Source: DATKRB01 sp036501425 (GTDB lineage Bacteria > Actinomycetota > Acidimicrobiia > Acidimicrobiales > RAAP-2). From it: a stretch of DNA of 64,000 nucleotides. This document shows positions 7,538 through 15,372 of the stretch, in pieces. Position 1 is the stretch's first letter; every line of letters starts with the position of its first letter. Below the pieces are notes generated by a model that worked only from the letters and a program-made list of their open reading frames with translations, made no database searches and was not told where the DNA came from. Location of the stretch: assembly GCA_036501425.1 (NCBI GenBank), contig DASYAI010000062.1:62001-126000 (forward strand), in the 5' to 3' direction. The position numbers and the translations under genes were made by a program.

Positions 7538-8899
7538 TCAGTCACTGACCGCGGCGACGTAGAGGCTCCTGTAGTCCGAGTCGACTGTGTCGAGGCGCTG
7601 TTGGATGTCGGCGCCTTGAGCCCTTTGCTGGTAAGTCGCAGGGTCGGGGGAGGCGGCGAGGTTGCTCATGATGGCTGCCGCTGATCGCGAGGACGCGATC
7701 AGCGCGGTGGCCGCCGGGTGGGCGCCCGGAGGGAAGTCGATGTCGGACACCGTGGCGGCGAAGCTGTCCAGTTGGTCGGCGAAGTGACCGACGGCTTGCT
7801 CGGCGCAATGGAATTGGTTCGTCGTGCTCTCGCAGGAGCCGACCGCGGTCTCGAAGGCTTGCGCGTTGCCGCTCAACGTCGAGTAGGCGTCGTTCAGCTG
7901 GTGGGCGCTGCCGATGTTGTTGGCGATCGCCACGTCCGTCGCCACTCCGGCGACGGCGACGATCGCCCCGAGGGCGATGAGTCCCGACACCAGCCACTTG
8001 GCACGGGTCGTCGGGAAGATCCTCCAGGTCAATACCCCCCTCGCCCCGGTCGGGTTGGGGACGTCGGACGGCCAACCGGTGACGGGGGGAGCGCCTGGCC
8101 ATGTCCCGGCGGCGCCGGGCGCACCCGGGTCGGCCATCTCGAGGGTGCCCGCCGGATCGCCGAAGAGCCCATCGGGGTAGGTCGGGGTGAGCAGCGAGAA
8201 GTACCCGACGACCCGGGCGGAGAACCGGATCGCACTGCGCACCGCCAGGTGAAGCGTGGGGGGCATCCGGCCCACGATGAGGACGACGATCCAGGAGATC
8301 ACCCCGAGGAGGGCCAGGCCGTAGTTGACCAGCGTCGCCAGCAGCGCCGCCGGAAGCACGAGGACGATGCGGAACAGCACCGCCGCACGGTTGAGCGACG
8401 ATGCCCGGACCTCGAGGGCGACCGGATAGGTGGCGTCGGGCTCCATACCGAAGGGCGGGTACCGATCGGTCAGGAAGAAGCAGTACGCCTGGACCCGCAC
8501 GTTCCAGCGCAGCCAGCCGACGAGGAACGTCTGGGCGAAGCGCGGAAGCCGACCCATGGCCAGGGCGCCGAACCACCCGAGGACGACGACCACCTCGGCC
8601 ACGATCGAGAGCACCCACAAGACGACGAAGTTGGGAACGAGCAGCACAAGTCGGATCAACACCGTCCATCGCCGTTGGCTCGGTGGATCGGCCAGGAAGG
8701 CGACCTCCACCGCCGCATCGCTCGGCCGCTGCGGTGCCCGGATCACCACCCCGGGCAGCGCGGGCGACCAGGCAACGCCCGAAGGGAAAGGCGACGGCGG
8801 GGGCTGCGCCGGGCGCCGGTAATTCGGGTGGAGCTCGGGGGGGTACCACTTCCCGTCCGAGGCGAGCCACCAACCAGGGCCGTTCGACACGTCGCTCAC
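7538..8899 (-). CDS. DUF4389 membrane protein with N-terminal WW(x)SDGKWYPPE domain
   Basis: 453 aa. The N-terminus GPGWWLASDGKWYPPELHPNY is a short aromatic motif found on many actinobacterial membrane proteins. Residues about 75-260 hold two related halves, each with a hydrophobic hairpin (VLLVPNFVVLWVLSI and VLVLPAALLATLVNYGLA) followed by amphipathic segments, the layout of DUF4389. A single helix near residues 305-330 (LIALGAIVAVAGVATDVAI) leads to a C-terminal extracytoplasmic helical region with a Cys pair. The GTG start is backed by AGGAGGAGG about 7 bases upstream. Function unknown. Confidence 0.7.
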   Translation of the reverse strand: MSDVSNGPGWWLASDGKWYPPELHPNYRRPAQPPPSPFPSGVAWSPALPGVVIRAPQRPSDAAVEVAFLADPPSQRRWTVLIRLVLLVPNFVVLWVLSIVAEVVVVLGWFGALAMGRLPRFAQTFLVGWLRWNVRVQAYCFFLTDRYPPFGMEPDATYPVALEVRASSLNRAAVLFRIVLVLPAALLATLVNYGLALLGVISWIVVLIVGRMPPTLHLAVRSAIRFSARVVGYFSLLTPTYPDGLFGDPAGTLEMADPGAPGAAGTWPGAPPVTGWPSDVPNPTGARGVLTWRIFPTTRAKWLVSGLIALGAIVAVAGVATDVAIANNIGSAHQLNDAYSTLSGNAQAFETAVGSCESTTNQFHCAEQAVGHFADQLDSFAATVSDIDFPPGAHPAATALIASSRSAAAIMSNLAASPDPATYQQRAQGADIQQRLDTVDSDYRSLYVAAVSD

Positions 8900-8992
8900 C
8901 TTGCCTCCTCCTGCCGGGGACCACCCATGCCCGATCCAGCGGAGCGGGCGCGAGGGGCGTGACGAACTCGATCACCGCGGGGTGGTCGCGAT

Positions 8993-8998
8993 TACCGT
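8993..8998 (+). promoter_or_regulatory. -10 hexamer TACCGT upstream of the leader ORF
   Basis: TACCGT fits TAnnnT. A start about 7 bases downstream would give a leader of roughly 270 bases before the methyltransferase-kinase gene, containing the short ORF at 9076 and two hairpins. No -35 match is clear. Confidence 0.35.
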
Positions 8999-9075
8999 AG
9001 ACGAACGATCGCTTCGAGCCGCCGACCAGCACCCGGCCTATCATTCGTGCCGCACGTCGTGACGAGGAGGGTGAC

Positions 9076-9138
9076 ATGGCTACCGCGGTCTTGGTGACGG
9101 TCCGGCGTCCCTCCTCGACGACGACGGCTCACCGGTAA
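9076..9138 (+). CDS. candidate 20-aa leader peptide
   Basis: A 21-codon reading frame, MATAVLVTVRRPSSTTTAHR, starts 12-15 bases after the strong ribosome site GAGGAGGGTGAC. It ends six bases before a 9-bp perfect hairpin. It lies alone in the 377-base gap before the methyltransferase-phosphotransferase gene. Position, a strong ribosome site and following hairpins fit an attenuator leader peptide. No homology supports it, and it could be an accident of composition. Confidence 0.4.
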   Translation: MATAVLVTVRRPSSTTTAHR

Positions 9139-9144
9139 GACTCC

Positions 9145-9200
9145 GGCCGCCGAGCCTCGGCGGCCACTGCAGCTGCTCTTCGTCGGCGGGGCTGCGCCCC
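9145..9200 (+). promoter_or_regulatory. two hairpins in the leader of the methyltransferase-kinase gene
   Basis: Hairpin 1 is 9145-9165: nine perfect pairs (GGCCGCCGA with TCGGCGGCC) around a GCC loop. Hairpin 2 is 9188-9200: GGGGC with GCCCC around TGC. Neither is followed by a T-run, so they would act through folding of the leader rather than as simple terminators. Confidence 0.4.
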
Positions 9201-9276
9201 GGGCCGATGCCCGGTCCCTTGCGACCGTTGTCGCGACCCATCCGCCGCCCATCGCTCTCCCCGACGAGGAGCAACC

Positions 9277-10917
9277 ATGCCCCGCATTCCCTTGCGCCAC
9301 GACCCCGCTCGTATCACCGAACAACTGCTCGCCGCCCGGAGCGAGCATCCCGATCCCGCTGACGGGGACCGGGTCCGCGCCCTTTGGCAGGTCGATGCCT
9401 TCCCCCGTTCGGCCACCTACGATCCCGCGTGGTCCTACGCCAACCACATGGGTCCGAACGCCCTGTGGCTGACCGAGGCACTCAGCGAGGTCATGGTGCT
9501 GGGGCCGGGCATGCACGTCCTGGACCTGGGTTGCGGGACGGCCCTGTCGTCGATCTTCTTGGCCAAGGAGTTCGGCGTGCGGGTCACCGCCGTCGACTTG
9601 TGGGTGCCCCCAGGGGACAACTGGGAACGCATCGTGGCCGCCGGGGTCGGCCATCTGGTGACGCCGCTCCACGCCGAGGCGCACGCCCTCCCGTTCGCCG
9701 ACGAGGTCTTCGACGCTGTCGTCAGCATGGACAGCTACCACTACTTCGGGACCGACGAGCGGTACCTGCCCTCGCTGTTGCGGTTCGTCAAAGAGGGGTG
9801 CCAGCTCGGCATCGTCGTGCCGGGCAACAGCGCCGATCCCGAGGACCCCCCCGACGGGCTCACCGAGGCCTTCCCCGCTGCCGCCCTGTCGGACTTCTTC
9901 ACCTTTCGCAGCCCGGCGTGGTGGCGTCGGCTGTGGGTCCGCTCGGGTGTCGTCGACGTCGAGGTGGCCGACATGGTCCCCGATGGGCGGTCGCTGTGGC
10001 ACCGATGCCTCGAGCTCGACTCGGCGTGGGAGGGCATCGAGGTCGCCGACCAGATGGACTGGACCCTGCTGGACTCCGCGGCCGGCCAGACACTCGGGTT
10101 CACGCGCGTCGTGGCACGCCGGCTCGATCCCTCGGCCTCCGGTGCGGTGACCAGGTTGCCCAGCGTCCGAACAACGGTGGAGCGGACGGGCGACGTGGTT
10201 GCCCGGCCCGCCGCTGCGTGGTCGCCGGCGGTGCTGTCGTTCCTGCGGTACTTGGAGGACGTGGGGTTCGACGGTGCTCCGCGGCCCGTTGGTACCGGGT
10301 TCGACGAGATGGGCCGCGAGACCGTCCGGTACGTCGAAGGCGGCTTCGTCCATCCCCACGCCTGGAGCGATGCGGGCATCTTCGAGCTGGGGGCGCTCCT
10401 CCGCCAGCTGCACGACGCCGCGGTGGGCTTCGACCCGCCAGAAGGGTCGTCCTGGCAGGACTGGCACACCCGCAGCGAAGCCCCTGACGCCATCGTCGGC
10501 CATGGCGATCCCGGACCGTGGAACATCGTCGAGCGCCACGGCCTGCCGGTGGCGCTCATCGACTGGGAGCTCGCCGGGCCGGTGGACCGGCTGGCCGAGG
10601 TGGCCCACGCGGCGTGGACGAACGCCCAGCTCCACGACGACGACGTCGCCCAGCGCAACGGCTTGCCCAGCCCCGAGCACCGAGCGGCGCAGCTCGGGCT
10701 CTTTGTCGACGGCTACGGCCTCACCGAGGGCGAGCGCGCCGGGTTCGTCGACCGGCTCGTCGAGATCGCGATCCAGAGCTGCGCGAACGAGGCAGTCCGG
10801 GCTCGGATCGGGCCGGACTCGACTGATCCGACCCCGCTGTGGGCCCTGGCCTGGCGGGCACGCTCTGCGGCGTGGATGATCCGTCATCGCTCGCTGCTGG
10901 AGCAGGCCATCCGCTGA
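9277..10917 (+). CDS. fusion of SAM-dependent methyltransferase and aminoglycoside-phosphotransferase-like kinase
   Basis: 546 aa in one continuous frame with a clean GAGGAG site 5 bases before the ATG. Residues 1 to about 260 are a class I methyltransferase: motif I VLDLGCG at 81-87, the acidic end of strand 2 in VTAVDLW, and ALPFADEVFDAVVSMDSYHYFG. Residues about 280-546 are an APH/choline-kinase-like phosphotransferase: HGDPGPWN at 409-416 with catalytic Asp411 and Asn416, and the metal-binding Asp429 in LIDWELAGPVDR. Both catalytic cores look intact. Each half is a known standalone family; the substrate of neither is known here. Its neighbours (an upstream leader region and a downstream Erm) suggest antibiotic or nucleoside modification, but this is inference. 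Confidence 0.85.
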   Translation: MPRIPLRHDPARITEQLLAARSEHPDPADGDRVRALWQVDAFPRSATYDPAWSYANHMGPNALWLTEALSEVMVLGPGMHVLDLGCGTALSSIFLAKEFGVRVTAVDLWVPPGDNWERIVAAGVGHLVTPLHAEAHALPFADEVFDAVVSMDSYHYFGTDERYLPSLLRFVKEGCQLGIVVPGNSADPEDPPDGLTEAFPAAALSDFFTFRSPAWWRRLWVRSGVVDVEVADMVPDGRSLWHRCLELDSAWEGIEVADQMDWTLLDSAAGQTLGFTRVVARRLDPSASGAVTRLPSVRTTVERTGDVVARPAAAWSPAVLSFLRYLEDVGFDGAPRPVGTGFDEMGRETVRYVEGGFVHPHAWSDAGIFELGALLRQLHDAAVGFDPPEGSSWQDWHTRSEAPDAIVGHGDPGPWNIVERHGLPVALIDWELAGPVDRLAEVAHAAWTNAQLHDDDVAQRNGLPSPEHRAAQLGLFVDGYGLTEGERAGFVDRLVEIAIQSCANEAVRARIGPDSTDPTPLWALAWRARSAAWMIRHRSLLEQAIR

Positions 10918-10985
10918 GCGTCCGCAAGGTCCCCGGGCCCGGCGAGCCCGCGGCGCGGGCCCCAGCCGCCACCGGCCTCGAGGGG

Positions 10986-10991
10986 TATCGT
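10986..10991 (+). promoter_or_regulatory. -10 hexamer TATCGT upstream of erm
   Basis: TATCGT (TAnnnT) ends 5 bases before an ATG at 10997 and 30 bases before the erm GTG. A leaderless transcript would begin at the upstream ORF. Confidence 0.45.
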
Positions 10992-10996
10992 TCGTC

Positions 10997-11068
10997 ATGG
11001 TCTTCGTCGTGATGACGCGCCGTGTCCGAATCGTTACGGGCACGATGGGGATGGCACCAGCTCAGTAG
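10997..11068 (+). CDS. candidate 23-aa upstream ORF overlapping the erm start
   Basis: The frame reads MVFVVMTRRVRIVTGTMGMAPAQ and runs through the erm start codon in the +1 frame relation. It begins 5 bases after a TAnnnT element. Macrolide-inducible erm genes commonly have short leader peptides with hydrophobic stalling stretches such as IFVI or IAVV. The VFVV here is reminiscent, but the overlap with the erm start is unlike the classical layout. No conservation evidence is available. Confidence 0.35.
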   Translation: MVFVVMTRRVRIVTGTMGMAPAQ

Positions 11069-11561
11069 CCCCTGGGCCCGGCGGGTCGTCGCCGACGCCG
11101 ATCTGCGACCGGGTGACCTGGTCCTCGATCTGGGGGCCGGGACCGGCGCCTTGACCGAGGAGCTCGTTCGGGTCGGCGCGCGGGTGATCGCGGTCGAGCT
11201 CCACCCGGCGAGGTACCACGAGCTGCGCCGGCAGCTGCAGGGCAAGAACGCGATCGCGGTCCGGGCCGACATCCGGGAGTTGCGGTTGCCGCGAAGGCCT
11301 TTTCACGTGGTGGCCAACCCGCCGTTCTCGGCCACCGCGGCGGTCCTGCGCCGGCTGGTGGCACCGGGCAGCCGTCTCGTCCGGGCCGACCTGGTCGTGC
11401 CGCGTCACGTGGTCCGCCGGTGGACCGGCGGCCGTGCACCCGGCGACGGCCGCTGGTCGTGGGAGTTCGAGGCGGCGGCCGGTCGGGCGGTGCCCCGCGG
11501 GGCGTTCCGGCCCCCGGCTCCGCACGATGCGATGGTGCTGTGCATCGTGCGCCGACCCTGA
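11022..11561 (+). CDS. erm: Erm(37)-like 23S rRNA adenine N6-methyltransferase
   Basis: 179 aa from GTG, the same length as mycobacterial Erm(37) and shorter than classical Erm proteins (about 240-260 aa). The N-terminal RARWGWHQLSSPWARRVV resembles the Erm(37) start. SAM motif I reads VLDLGAGTGALTEEL, the Glu of motif II lies in VIAVELHP, and the catalytic motif is NPPFSATA. The C-terminal helical domain is reduced, as in Erm(37), whose truncation is linked to methylation at A2058 and neighbouring adenines. Methylation would give resistance to macrolides, lincosamides and streptogramins B (family knowledge). The gene ends 5 bases before tRNA-Ser on the opposite strand. Confidence 0.8.
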   Translation: MSESLRARWGWHQLSSPWARRVVADADLRPGDLVLDLGAGTGALTEELVRVGARVIAVELHPARYHELRRQLQGKNAIAVRADIRELRLPRRPFHVVANPPFSATAAVLRRLVAPGSRLVRADLVVPRHVVRRWTGGRAPGDGRWSWEFEAAAGRAVPRGAFRPPAPHDAMVLCIVRRP

Positions 11562-11566
11562 CGCGG

Positions 11567-11654
11567 TGGCGGAGGGAGTGGGATTCGAACCCACGGGGAC
11601 CGAGGCCCCACGGCTTTTCAAGAGCCGCGCATTTGTCCGCTCTGCCATCCCTCC
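11567..11654 (-). tRNA. tRNA-Ser (anticodon TGA)
   Basis: On the minus strand the acceptor GGAGGGA pairs with TCCCTCC, followed by discriminator G and an encoded CCA. The anticodon loop reads CTTGAAA within a GGCT/AGCC stem, giving TGA. A long variable arm (GTGGGGCCTCGGTCCCCGT) identifies a class II serine tRNA. The T-loop GTTCGAATC is standard. Confidence 0.95.
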
Positions 11655-11756
11655 GGGGACCACGGCTGACCCGAAAGGGCCGCGGCGAGCCCCAGGCTAC
11701 GTGGCGTCCGGAGCTTCCGGTGAGCCCTGCGGGGGCGGCGGTGCCATAGTGGCGCC

Positions 11757-13250
11757 GTGGTCGAGCAGCTGACCCATTGGATCGCCGGCAAGCCGGTGGG
11801 CGGGTCGGGGCGCCGCCACGGCGAGGTGTTCGACCCCGCCACCGGGGTGGTGAGCGGTCGGGTGCCCTTCGCCGACGCCACCGAGGTCGACCGGGCGGTC
11901 GGCGCGGCGGCCGAGGCGTTCGCCGAGTGGTCGACCACCTCGCTGTCCCGCCGGACCTCGGTCCTGTTCGCCTGGCGGGAGGTCCTGCAGCACCGGGGCG
12001 ACGAGCTGGCGGCGCTGGTCACCGCAGAGCACGGCAAGGTGCTCGCCGACGCCCGCGGCGAGGTCCAACGGGGGCGGGAGATGGTGGAGTTCGCCTGCGG
12101 CATCGCCCACCTGATCAAGGGCGAGCACACCCAGGGCGCCTCGGTGGGGATCGACGTGCACTCGGTCCGCCAGCCCCTCGGCCCGGTCGCCGTGGTCAGC
12201 CCGTTCAACTTTCCGGTCATGGTGCCGTGCTGGTTCGTGCCGATCGCCGTCGCCTGCGGCAACACGGTGGTGCTCAAGCCGAGCGAGAAGGACCCGTCGG
12301 CGGCGCTGTGGCTGGTGCGGACCTTCGAGGAGGCGGGCCTGCCGGCCGGGGTGCTGAACGTGGTGCAGGGCGACGCCGAGGCGGTGGACGCTTTGGTCGG
12401 GCACCCCGACGTGCGCGCCGTGTCCTTCGTGGGCTCCACGCCGGTGGCCGCCCACGTGTGGCGGCGGGCGACCGGCGCGGGGAAGCGGGTGCAGGCGCTC
12501 GGGGGCGCCAAGAACCACATGGTGGTGCGGCCGGACGCCGATCTGGACGTCGCCGCCGACGCGGCGGTCAACGCCGGCTTCGGTTCGGCCGGCGAGCGGT
12601 GCATGGCGGTCTCGGTCGTCGTCGCGCTGGACGCGGTGGGCGACCCGCTGGTGCGCCGGATCGCCGAGCGGATGGCGTCGCTCCGGGTGGGCGACGGGCG
12701 CACCGGATGCGACATGGGCCCCCTCGTCACCGCGGCGCACCGCGACCGGGTGGCCGCCTACCTCGACGCCGGGGTGGAGCAGGGCGCGGAGCTGGTGGTC
12801 GACGGTCGGGCATCGGTGGACGGCCTGGCTCCGGGGGGCTTCTGGCTCGGGCCGAGCCTGTTCGACCACGTGACCCCGGCGATGTCCGTGTACCGAGACG
12901 AGATCTTCGGTCCGGTCTTGTCGGTCGTCCGGGTGCGCTCCGACCACGAGGCCCTGGGGCTGGTGAACGCCAATCCCTACGGCAACGGCGTGTCGGTCTT
13001 CACCAACGACGGCCGGGCCGCCCGCCACTTCGAGGCGGCGGTCGAGGTCGGCATGGTGGGGGTCAACGTGCCCATCCCGGTCCCCATGGCCTACTACTCC
13101 TTCGGCGGCTGGAAGGGCTCCCTCTTCGGCGACACCCACGCGCACGGTCCCGACGGCGTCCGGTTCTTCACCCGGGGCAAGGTGGTCACGACCCGCTGGC
13201 CCGACCCCGGCCCCGCCGCGCTCGATCTCGGCTTCCCGGGCTCGGCGTAG
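11757..13250 (+). CDS. mmsA: methylmalonate-semialdehyde dehydrogenase (CoA-acylating)
   Basis: 497 aa, typical for MmsA. It oxidises (methyl)malonate semialdehyde to propionyl-CoA or acetyl-CoA with NAD+ and CoA, in valine and myo-inositol catabolism. The cofactor-binding segment is PFNFPVMVPCWF, followed by VLKPSEKDP. The conserved LGGAKNHMVV and the catalytic Cys in GFGSAGERCMA are present. The C-terminal FGDTHAHGPDGVRFFTRGKVVTTRWP is specific for this CoA-dependent branch. A CATAGT element lies 6 bases before the GTG and is close to the leaderless promoter pattern. It is transcribed alone. Confidence 0.9.
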   Translation: MVEQLTHWIAGKPVGGSGRRHGEVFDPATGVVSGRVPFADATEVDRAVGAAAEAFAEWSTTSLSRRTSVLFAWREVLQHRGDELAALVTAEHGKVLADARGEVQRGREMVEFACGIAHLIKGEHTQGASVGIDVHSVRQPLGPVAVVSPFNFPVMVPCWFVPIAVACGNTVVLKPSEKDPSAALWLVRTFEEAGLPAGVLNVVQGDAEAVDALVGHPDVRAVSFVGSTPVAAHVWRRATGAGKRVQALGGAKNHMVVRPDADLDVAADAAVNAGFGSAGERCMAVSVVVALDAVGDPLVRRIAERMASLRVGDGRTGCDMGPLVTAAHRDRVAAYLDAGVEQGAELVVDGRASVDGLAPGGFWLGPSLFDHVTPAMSVYRDEIFGPVLSVVRVRSDHEALGLVNANPYGNGVSVFTNDGRAARHFEAAVEVGMVGVNVPIPVPMAYYSFGGWKGSLFGDTHAHGPDGVRFFTRGKVVTTRWPDPGPAALDLGFPGSA

Positions 13251-13299
13251 CGACCCGGCGTAGCGGCCCCGCGGGGCGCGCCCGGGGGATCCCGCGCCG

Positions 13300-13316
13300 G
13301 CCCGGCTCGGCCGGGC
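13300..13316 (+). terminator. possible hairpin terminator after mmsA
   Basis: GCCCGGC (13300-13306) and GCCGGGC (13310-13316) form a 7-bp stem around TCG, 50 bases after the mmsA stop. There is no T-run, so it may stop transcription only weakly or act as an RNA end. Confidence 0.3.
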
Positions 13317-13395
13317 ACGCGCCCGGTCCGGTCGTGCCAAGCGTCCCCGACGCGCCGGGACCACGGCACTAACCTGGGCCAAGACGACTGCGGGA

Positions 13396-15372
13396 GTGGC
13401 GGACGAGATGATCGACGAGGTCACCGCCGGGGCGGTCGAGCAGTCCGGCTCGTCGAGCGCCGAAGTGGCTCGAGCGCTCGGGGTGCTCGTACCGATGGCG
13501 GTGGTGGACGAGGACGGGCGGCTGCGCTCGGTCAACCGCCGCTGGTGCGCGGTGGTGGGGCGCAGCGCGGCGGACGTGGTGGGCGCCCGGTGGGACGAGA
13601 TCATCCAGGCGCCCGCCGGGCTGCCGGGGGTGACGCCCGAGCCGCGCCGGCTGGCGGCCCGCAGCTTCGACGGGCGGGTCGAGCTGGGCTACGGGGGCTG
13701 GTCGGCGGTCACGTGCGAGGTGGCGCCGCTGGGCGAGGGCCCCCATCATCGGCGGTGGCTCATGGTGGTGCACGCCAGCACCGAGCTGGGCGACGACCCG
13801 GCCCCGCCCGACCCCGGGCCCGGCGAGCCGGGCCCCCACCTCCGACGGGCGCTGGACTACTCGGCCGACCTGGTGACCATCCTCGAGCCCGACGGCTCGT
13901 GGCGCTCCACCCAGACCCACGGGGCGGCGCCGGCGTCGCTCCCCGAGGACCTCTTCGCCGGGGACGATCCGCTGGCGGCGGTGCACCCCGAGGACCGGGG
14001 TGGGGTGGGCGACGCCCTGGCCGAGCTGCGCGACCTGCCCGAGGGCTCGGTCGGGCACCGCTTCGAGTTCCGGGCCCGGGGGGCCGACGGCCGGTGGCGG
14101 TGGCTCGAGACCCGGGGCGCCCGGCTGGTCGAGGACCCCGCGGTGCGCGGGGTGGTGCTGCACTCGCGCGACGTCACCGAGCCCCACGAGGCGGCCGAGG
14201 AGCTGAGCTCGATGGCGAGCCGGCTCACCTCGCTGGTCTCCAACCTGTTCGTGGGCGTGGTCATGGCCGACGAGCACGACGAGCTGATCTTCGCCAACCG
14301 GGCGGCGAGCGAGATGTTCGGGCTGGGGCCCGAGCCCGAGCGGCTGACCGCGATGGCGGGAGGTCGCCTGACCGCCCACCTCCAGCGCCTGCACCGCGAT
14401 TCGCGGGCCCTGGACCGCATCGGCGAGATCGTGGCCAACCGGGCGCTGGTGATGGAGGAGCGGGTGGAGTTCACCAACGGGCGGACCCTGGCCCGGTCCT
14501 TCGTCCCGATCCTCGACGACGGGGCCTACCGGGGTCACCTGTGGCTCTATCGGGACCTGACCGACGAGATCGCGGTGGCCGCCGAGCGCGAGTACCTGCT
14601 CAAGATGGAGAAGGAGCAGAACGCCCGGCTGACCGAGCTGGACTCGCTCAAGTCGGACCTGGTGGCCTCGGTCTCCCACGAGCTGCGGACCCCGCTCACT
14701 TCGATCGTGAGCTTCACCCACCTGCTGCGCGACGGGTTGGGCGCCGACAGCGTGGCGGACCAGGCGGAGTTCCTCGACATCATCACCCGCAACACCGACC
14801 GCCTGTTGCGCCTGGTCGACGACCTGCTGCTGCTGGACCGGCTGGAGTCCAACAGCCTGCAGGTCAGCAACGAGTGGGTCGACTTCCCGTCCTTGGTGGA
14901 GATCGCGGTCTCCTCCATCCGCCCCGCGGCGCGCGACAAGGGGATCACCCTGGTGAGCGAGGCCGAGGCCGGACCGCCGCTGGTGGGCGACGTCGACCGG
15001 CTCGGCCAGCTCATCGACAACCTGCTCGCCAACGCGGTCAAGTTCACCCCGGCCAAGGGCCAGGTGCGCACCGAGGTCACCCGCCTGGCCGAGGGGTGGC
15101 GCCTGGTGGTCTCGGACACCGGCATCGGGATCCCCATGGACGAGCAGCACGAGCTGTTCCAGCGCTTCTACCGGGCGTCGAACGCCCGCCAGGCCTCGGC
15201 GTCGGGCTCGGGCCTCGGCCTGCTGATCGCCCTGCGGATCACCGAGCTGCACCAGGGGACCATCCAGGTCCGCAGCGTCGAGGGCCGCGGCACCACGGTG
15301 ACCGTCGAGCTGCGCGGCGCGGCGCGGCCGTCGCTCCCCCCGAGCCCGCTGTCCGAGGCGGCGAGCCAGTGA
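13396..15372 (+). CDS. PAS-domain sensor histidine kinase
   Basis: 658 aa. Three PAS-like domains follow one another (about 25-130, 150-270 with the PAC-like RWRWLETRGARLVEDPAVRGV, and 278-395), then a coiled-coil linker (AEREYLLKMEKEQNARLTEL). The HisKA domain carries the phosphorylated His428 in SVSHELRTPL. The ATPase domain has the N box DNLLANAVKF, G1 SDTGIGIP and G2 GSGLGLLIALRI. No membrane segment is seen, so it is probably a cytosolic sensor of redox, ligand or light signals. It overlaps the response-regulator gene by four bases, so the two form a two-component pair. An ATG at 13408 is an alternative start. Confidence 0.88.
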   Translation: MADEMIDEVTAGAVEQSGSSSAEVARALGVLVPMAVVDEDGRLRSVNRRWCAVVGRSAADVVGARWDEIIQAPAGLPGVTPEPRRLAARSFDGRVELGYGGWSAVTCEVAPLGEGPHHRRWLMVVHASTELGDDPAPPDPGPGEPGPHLRRALDYSADLVTILEPDGSWRSTQTHGAAPASLPEDLFAGDDPLAAVHPEDRGGVGDALAELRDLPEGSVGHRFEFRARGADGRWRWLETRGARLVEDPAVRGVVLHSRDVTEPHEAAEELSSMASRLTSLVSNLFVGVVMADEHDELIFANRAASEMFGLGPEPERLTAMAGGRLTAHLQRLHRDSRALDRIGEIVANRALVMEERVEFTNGRTLARSFVPILDDGAYRGHLWLYRDLTDEIAVAAEREYLLKMEKEQNARLTELDSLKSDLVASVSHELRTPLTSIVSFTHLLRDGLGADSVADQAEFLDIITRNTDRLLRLVDDLLLLDRLESNSLQVSNEWVDFPSLVEIAVSSIRPAARDKGITLVSEAEAGPPLVGDVDRLGQLIDNLLANAVKFTPAKGQVRTEVTRLAEGWRLVVSDTGIGIPMDEQHELFQRFYRASNARQASASGSGLGLLIALRITELHQGTIQVRSVEGRGTTVTVELRGAARPSLPPSPLSEAASQ

